A stretch of DNA of 8,934 nucleotides from Bacillota bacterium (lineage in GTDB: Bacteria > Bacillota > Clostridia > Clostridiales > Clostridiaceae), in contig JAEWQX010000174.1 in the NCBI GenBank assembly GCA_023399035.1, positions 1 through 8,934 of the forward strand, read 5' to 3'. The notes beneath the pieces were generated by a model. That model was not told the origin of the DNA. It did no database searches and saw only the letters and a program-made list of their open reading frames with translations. This document shows, in pieces, positions 6,088 through 8,934 of the stretch. Position 1 is the first letter of the stretch, and every line of letters starts with the position of its first letter. Both the position numbers and the translations under genes were made by a program.

Positions 6088-7320
6088 TTATTCTTCATAA
6101 TAAAATTCAAAATTATTTTTTTCATTAAAGAAATCAGAATAATCTATTTTAAATAATGGTTTAGATAATTTAGATATATCTATCTTTCTTCTTATAAGCT
6201 GAGTTAATACTCCAGCATATGATAAATCACCTTGGATTATAGCTCCATATATTTTTCCTTCTTTATGAATTATCTTTTTATAATTTCCGTTATCATCACT
6301 TTCAATTTCTACTTCATAAGTATCATCTGGTGGAGTATTTATTCCAAGTGACATTGTAGGAATTCCAAGGAAATTCATTGTAGATTTACTTGCAAAGAAG
6401 TCATCCATTTCTGCTTCTATACCGCACATATTGCTTGCTGCAATTATACCTTCTTTTACTGCAACAGGCCATATTGGATTTCTTCCAGTTACATCTCCAG
6501 CTCCAAAAACACCTTCAACATTAGTTTTTCCAGCTGCATCAATTAATAATCCGAATTTATCACATTCTATTCCACTATCTTGTAAGAATTCAACATTAGC
6601 TCTTACCCCAGCACAGCATATTAATAAGTCACAAGGAATGCTTTCCCCATTAGTTAATAATATTTCTGTTATGTTTTCATCTTCATCAACGATAAGTTCT
6701 TTAACACCTTTTTCGTAGTATTGTTTAACTCCATGTGATGCAAAAGCTTCTTCATAAGTAGATGCTGCTCTCTTATCAAGCTGAATTGATAACATTCTGT
6801 TTTGCATTTCAACTAAATGAACTGTACAGTCAGTGTGTAATAAACCTGAAATAACATCTATTCCAACAAGTCCAGCACCCATGATAACTACATTTTTACA
6901 AGTCTTAGACATTTCCATGATCTTTTCACAATCATCAAAGTTACGGAAACCTATTGAGTTCTTTGCAGTCTTTAAATGTGGTATTGGTGGGAAGAAAGTA
7001 TGAGATCCTGTTGCAATAAGAAGCTTATCGTATCCTACACTTTCATCATTTTCAAGTTTTACACATTTTTCATTTATATCAACACCTGTAACAGCTACAC
7101 CTTTAACCCAATTGATATTATTTTTTTCAATGAAGTTATCTTCAACGAATTCAAGTTTCTTTACATCTCTTATACCTTCCATATAGTGATGAAGTATACA
7201 TCTTGAATAAATCTTATCGTCTTTTGAAACTAAAGTTATTTCTGCATCTTTATCTAAATTTCTAAGTTCTGTTACTCCGCTTATTCCAGCTGCTGAAGCT
7301 CCAAGTACAACGTATTTCAT
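6088..7320 (-). CDS. NAD(P)H:FAD oxidoreductase of the nitrate reductase cluster (NarC-like)
   Basis: This is a 410-residue pyridine-nucleotide-disulfide-type flavoprotein that probably passes electrons from NADH to the adjacent ferredoxin-like protein. The FAD-binding GASAAG is at 7-12, ATGSHTFFP at 103-111, the NAD(P)-binding GAGLVG at 148-153, and the second FAD motif GVFGAGDVTG at 270-279. C41 in YSRCILHHY (38-46) lies where NADH oxidases have their redox cysteine, but there is no CxxxxC disulfide pair. The C-terminal part contains YGAIIQGDLSYAGVLTQLI (358-376), resembling the end of the flavin part of NirB and rubredoxin reductase-like proteins. The start is ATG at 7320; AGGAGGT (7334-7328) lies 7 nt upstream within the last codons of the ferredoxin gene, which ends only 3 nt away, suggesting coupling. 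It corresponds to what is called NarC in C. perfringens as I recall; the physiological donor is inferred. Confidence 0.88.
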   Translation of the reverse strand: MKYVVLGASAAGISGVTELRNLDKDAEITLVSKDDKIYSRCILHHYMEGIRDVKKLEFVEDNFIEKNNINWVKGVAVTGVDINEKCVKLENDESVGYDKLLIATGSHTFFPPIPHLKTAKNSIGFRNFDDCEKIMEMSKTCKNVVIMGAGLVGIDVISGLLHTDCTVHLVEMQNRMLSIQLDKRAASTYEEAFASHGVKQYYEKGVKELIVDEDENITEILLTNGESIPCDLLICCAGVRANVEFLQDSGIECDKFGLLIDAAGKTNVEGVFGAGDVTGRNPIWPVAVKEGIIAASNMCGIEAEMDDFFASKSTMNFLGIPTMSLGINTPPDDTYEVEIESDDNGNYKKIIHKEGKIYGAIIQGDLSYAGVLTQLIRRKIDISKLSKPLFKIDYSDFFNEKNNFEFYYEE

Positions 7321-7323
7321 AAA

Positions 7324-7740
7324 CTAAACCTCCTGTAAAGTGATAGCACCCATTGGGCATTTTTCAACACACATTGGCTTGCTTCCATCTTTTTCACTGC
7401 AGCTAGTGCACATATCACATTTCATGATTTCTTTCTGCTTTAATCTGTCTGCTTTAAGAACTCCATAAGGACATGCCATTATACACATATAGCAGCTTGC
7501 ACATCTGTTTTTGTCATATTCAACAAATCCATTTTCCTTATTTTTGTGCATTGCTCCAGTCATACATGTGTATACACATTCTGGTCTATCGCAGTGACGG
7601 CAGAAAATAGGAGCTGCTTTAGTCTTACTATCTATTGTTACTCTGTTTCTTGAATCACAGCTGTCATGACTTACAACACATGCTGTAACACAAGTTAAAC
7701 ATCCGATACATTTGCTTCTGTCAATTTTAATTCTTTTCAT
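7324..7740 (-). CDS. Four-cluster [4Fe-4S] ferredoxin-like electron transfer subunit (NarB-like)
   Basis: This 138-residue protein belongs to the DMSO-reductase-type iron-sulfur subunit family (DmsB/HycB/NapG-like). The cysteine sets are C11-C14-C17-C21, C47-C50-C55-C59, C80-C83-C86-C90 and C108-C111-C124-C128, sixteen in all and enough for four [4Fe-4S] clusters. C28 and C114 are extra. It has no signal peptide or Tat motif and no membrane anchor, so it should be cytoplasmic. It probably carries electrons between the flavoprotein next to it and the molybdenum catalytic subunit. The start is ATG at 7740, with AGGAGG (7754-7749) overlapping the stop codon of the catalytic subunit gene, 8 nt from the ATG. 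The following gene starts 3 nt after its stop. At 138 residues it is short compared with DmsB-like proteins (about 200). Confidence 0.92.
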   Translation of the reverse strand: MKRIKIDRSKCIGCLTCVTACVVSHDSCDSRNRVTIDSKTKAAPIFCRHCDRPECVYTCMTGAMHKNKENGFVEYDKNRCASCYMCIMACPYGVLKADRLKQKEIMKCDMCTSCSEKDGSKPMCVEKCPMGAITLQEV

Positions 7741-7752
7741 GAAGATTTCCTC

Positions 7753-8934
7753 CTATAGTTTTTCTATATTAATAGGTGTAGTCTTATATGATGGTTCCTT
7801 TGAATATGGATCATATATTGATGGTGTAAGTTTATTACATTCTACATAGTGTAATGGTGCATATAACTCTTCATATCTTTGATTATCTGTAATCTTTGCA
7901 AGGAAATCTGCATGATGACCATTTATAGAATGAATTCTTATCATATCATTTTCTTTTATATTATTTTCTTCTGCAAGTTTAGTGTTTATATAAACATATG
8001 CTGCTTCTATACTTACGTCTTCTATGAATCTTACTTCTCTTGTTCTAGTCTGAGTATGCCATTGACCTACTGTTCCTCTTCCTGTGTTTAATATTAATGG
8101 GAATTCTTCAGTTGTAGGTATTGGATTTTCCATAACATCTTCAAACATAAATTTAGCTTTTTTAGATGGAGTATAATAAAGATTGTCTTCAAATAATCTT
8201 CTTTGATCTTCTTTTAATTCTTCTCCTTCTCTAAATGGCCATTGTATTCCCTTTGAATCTGTTAATGCATCATAATCGATACCAGTTATATCACATGGCA
8301 TATTTCTTGAACATTCTTTCATAAGATTGAATGCATCTTTTGGAGTCTTCCATTTATCAAGTAAGCTTCCCATACCTAATGCTTTACCTATTCCAAAGAT
8401 TACTTGGTAGTCAGTCTTTTCATTTTCTTTTCTTTCAAGAACCTGTCTCATTGGAGATACACGTCTTTCAGTATTTATATAAGAACCTTCTTTTTTGATT
8501 CCTGGAACTACTGGTAAGTAAACATCACATATTTGTGCACTATCTGTATCGTCATAGATATCTTGAACTACAAATAATTCTAATTTTTCTACAGCCTTTT
8601 GGAATGTTTCATTGTTAGTCCATGAATGTCTTGGATTTGTACATATTACCCAAAGAGCTTTTATTTCACCAGCATTTATCTTTTCAACTATTACGTTGTA
8701 AGGAGCTGTTGGTTTTTCTGCAAGAACACTTTCATCTACTTCTAAAACTTCTGCAACTCTTTTTCTTCTTACTGGATTATCAAAGTCTCCACCACCATAA
8801 AGTCCGGCAGTATTACTGAATGCACGTGATCCCATTGCATTACATTGTCCTGTAAGTGAGTTTGCGCCTGTTCCTGGTCTTCCAATGTTTCCAGTCATAA
8901 GTGCTAAGTTTATTATAGCCTGAGCAGTTCTAAC
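7753..8934 (-). CDS. Nitrate reductase catalytic subunit, NasA/NapA/NarB-type molybdoenzyme (5' end outside window)
   Basis: This is the C-terminal 393 residues of a molybdopterin oxidoreductase. The frame is open to the window edge, 12 codons before the first internal ATG at 8898, so the true start lies outside. Seen elements are TGNIGRPGTG with SLTGQCNAMGSR (within 14-37 of the visible part), VICTNPRHSW (about 96-105), KEGSYINTERR (about 148-158) and WPFREG (about 232-237). The C-terminal dinucleotide-binding domain has FPLILNTGRG and QWHTQTRT (about 278-298). The pattern fits assimilatory or periplasmic-type nitrate reductases more than formate dehydrogenase, because the GQWHTQTRT and tail resemble NasA/NapA. 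The N-terminal cluster cysteines and the molybdenum ligand are not visible. Nitrate as substrate is supported by the cluster of polyferredoxin, flavoprotein, TDT and Moco genes. It resembles NarA of C. perfringens. The ferredoxin gene follows after 12 nt. Confidence 0.88.
   Translation of the reverse strand, partial: VRTAQAIINLALMTGNIGRPGTGANSLTGQCNAMGSRAFSNTAGLYGGGDFDNPVRRKRVAEVLEVDESVLAEKPTAPYNVIVEKINAGEIKALWVICTNPRHSWTNNETFQKAVEKLELFVVQDIYDDTDSAQICDVYLPVVPGIKKEGSYINTERRVSPMRQVLERKENEKTDYQVIFGIGKALGMGSLLDKWKTPKDAFNLMKECSRNMPCDITGIDYDALTDSKGIQWPFREGEELKEDQRRLFEDNLYYTPSKKAKFMFEDVMENPIPTTEEFPLILNTGRGTVGQWHTQTRTREVRFIEDVSIEAAYVYINTKLAEENNIKENDMIRIHSINGHHADFLAKITDNQRYEELYAPLHYVECNKLTPSIYDPYSKEPSYKTTPINIEKL

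Noticed and set aside
1..8934. Mobile elements, CRISPR arrays, tRNA or rRNA genes
   Set aside because: No transposase, spaced repeats, terminal inverted repeats or cloverleaf sequence were seen. Base composition and gene direction are uniform throughout.

Overview
The window is AT-rich and read entirely from the minus strand. Its codon use, strong AGGAGG-type ribosome binding sites and protein types point to a Clostridium sensu stricto (Firmicutes) chromosome. The gene set resembles the anaerobic nitrate-reduction locus known from Clostridium perfringens and relatives. That comparison is from memory; no species can be named from the sequence alone.

In the direction of transcription (high to low coordinates) there are two blocks. 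Block 1 (8934 to 4446) is a dissimilatory nitrate-reduction operon. It holds the C-terminal half of a NasA/NapA/NarB-type molybdoenzyme catalytic subunit (cut by the window edge), a small ferredoxin-like protein with sixteen canonical cysteines for four [4Fe-4S] clusters, an FAD/NAD(P)H oxidoreductase, a ten-helix TDT-family (TehA/SLAC1-like) membrane channel or transporter, and mobA. The first three genes are tightly packed, and ribosome binding sites touch or lie within the end of the preceding gene.

The 513-nt gap between mobA and the next gene is a structured leader. It begins 6 nt after the mobA stop with an RNA matching the molybdenum cofactor (Moco) riboswitch. Visible features are a 13-bp closing stem with one bulge, an AT-rich variable hairpin, a GAAA tetraloop hairpin and a matching 11-nt-type tetraloop receptor. 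It is followed by mutually exclusive hairpins, a GC-rich island, an intrinsic terminator on the minus strand, and an 8-1-8 palindrome overlapping a TATAAT box.

Block 2 (3932 to beyond position 1) is the Moco biosynthesis operon: a MoeA/MogA-like molybdopterin-binding protein with a cysteine-rich tail, moeA, moaC, mobB and moaA (3' end outside the window). Genes are 18 nt apart or overlapping.

The inferred logic is that NADH electrons pass through the flavoprotein and the polyferredoxin to nitrate reductase. The TDT protein may move nitrate, nitrite or another anion. Block 2 supplies the cofactor, and mobA converts it to the dinucleotide form that this enzyme family uses. The riboswitch would let finished Moco shut down its own synthesis genes while leaving the nitrate reductase genes and mobA untouched. 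moaD, moaE, a canonical mogA and modABC are not in the window.
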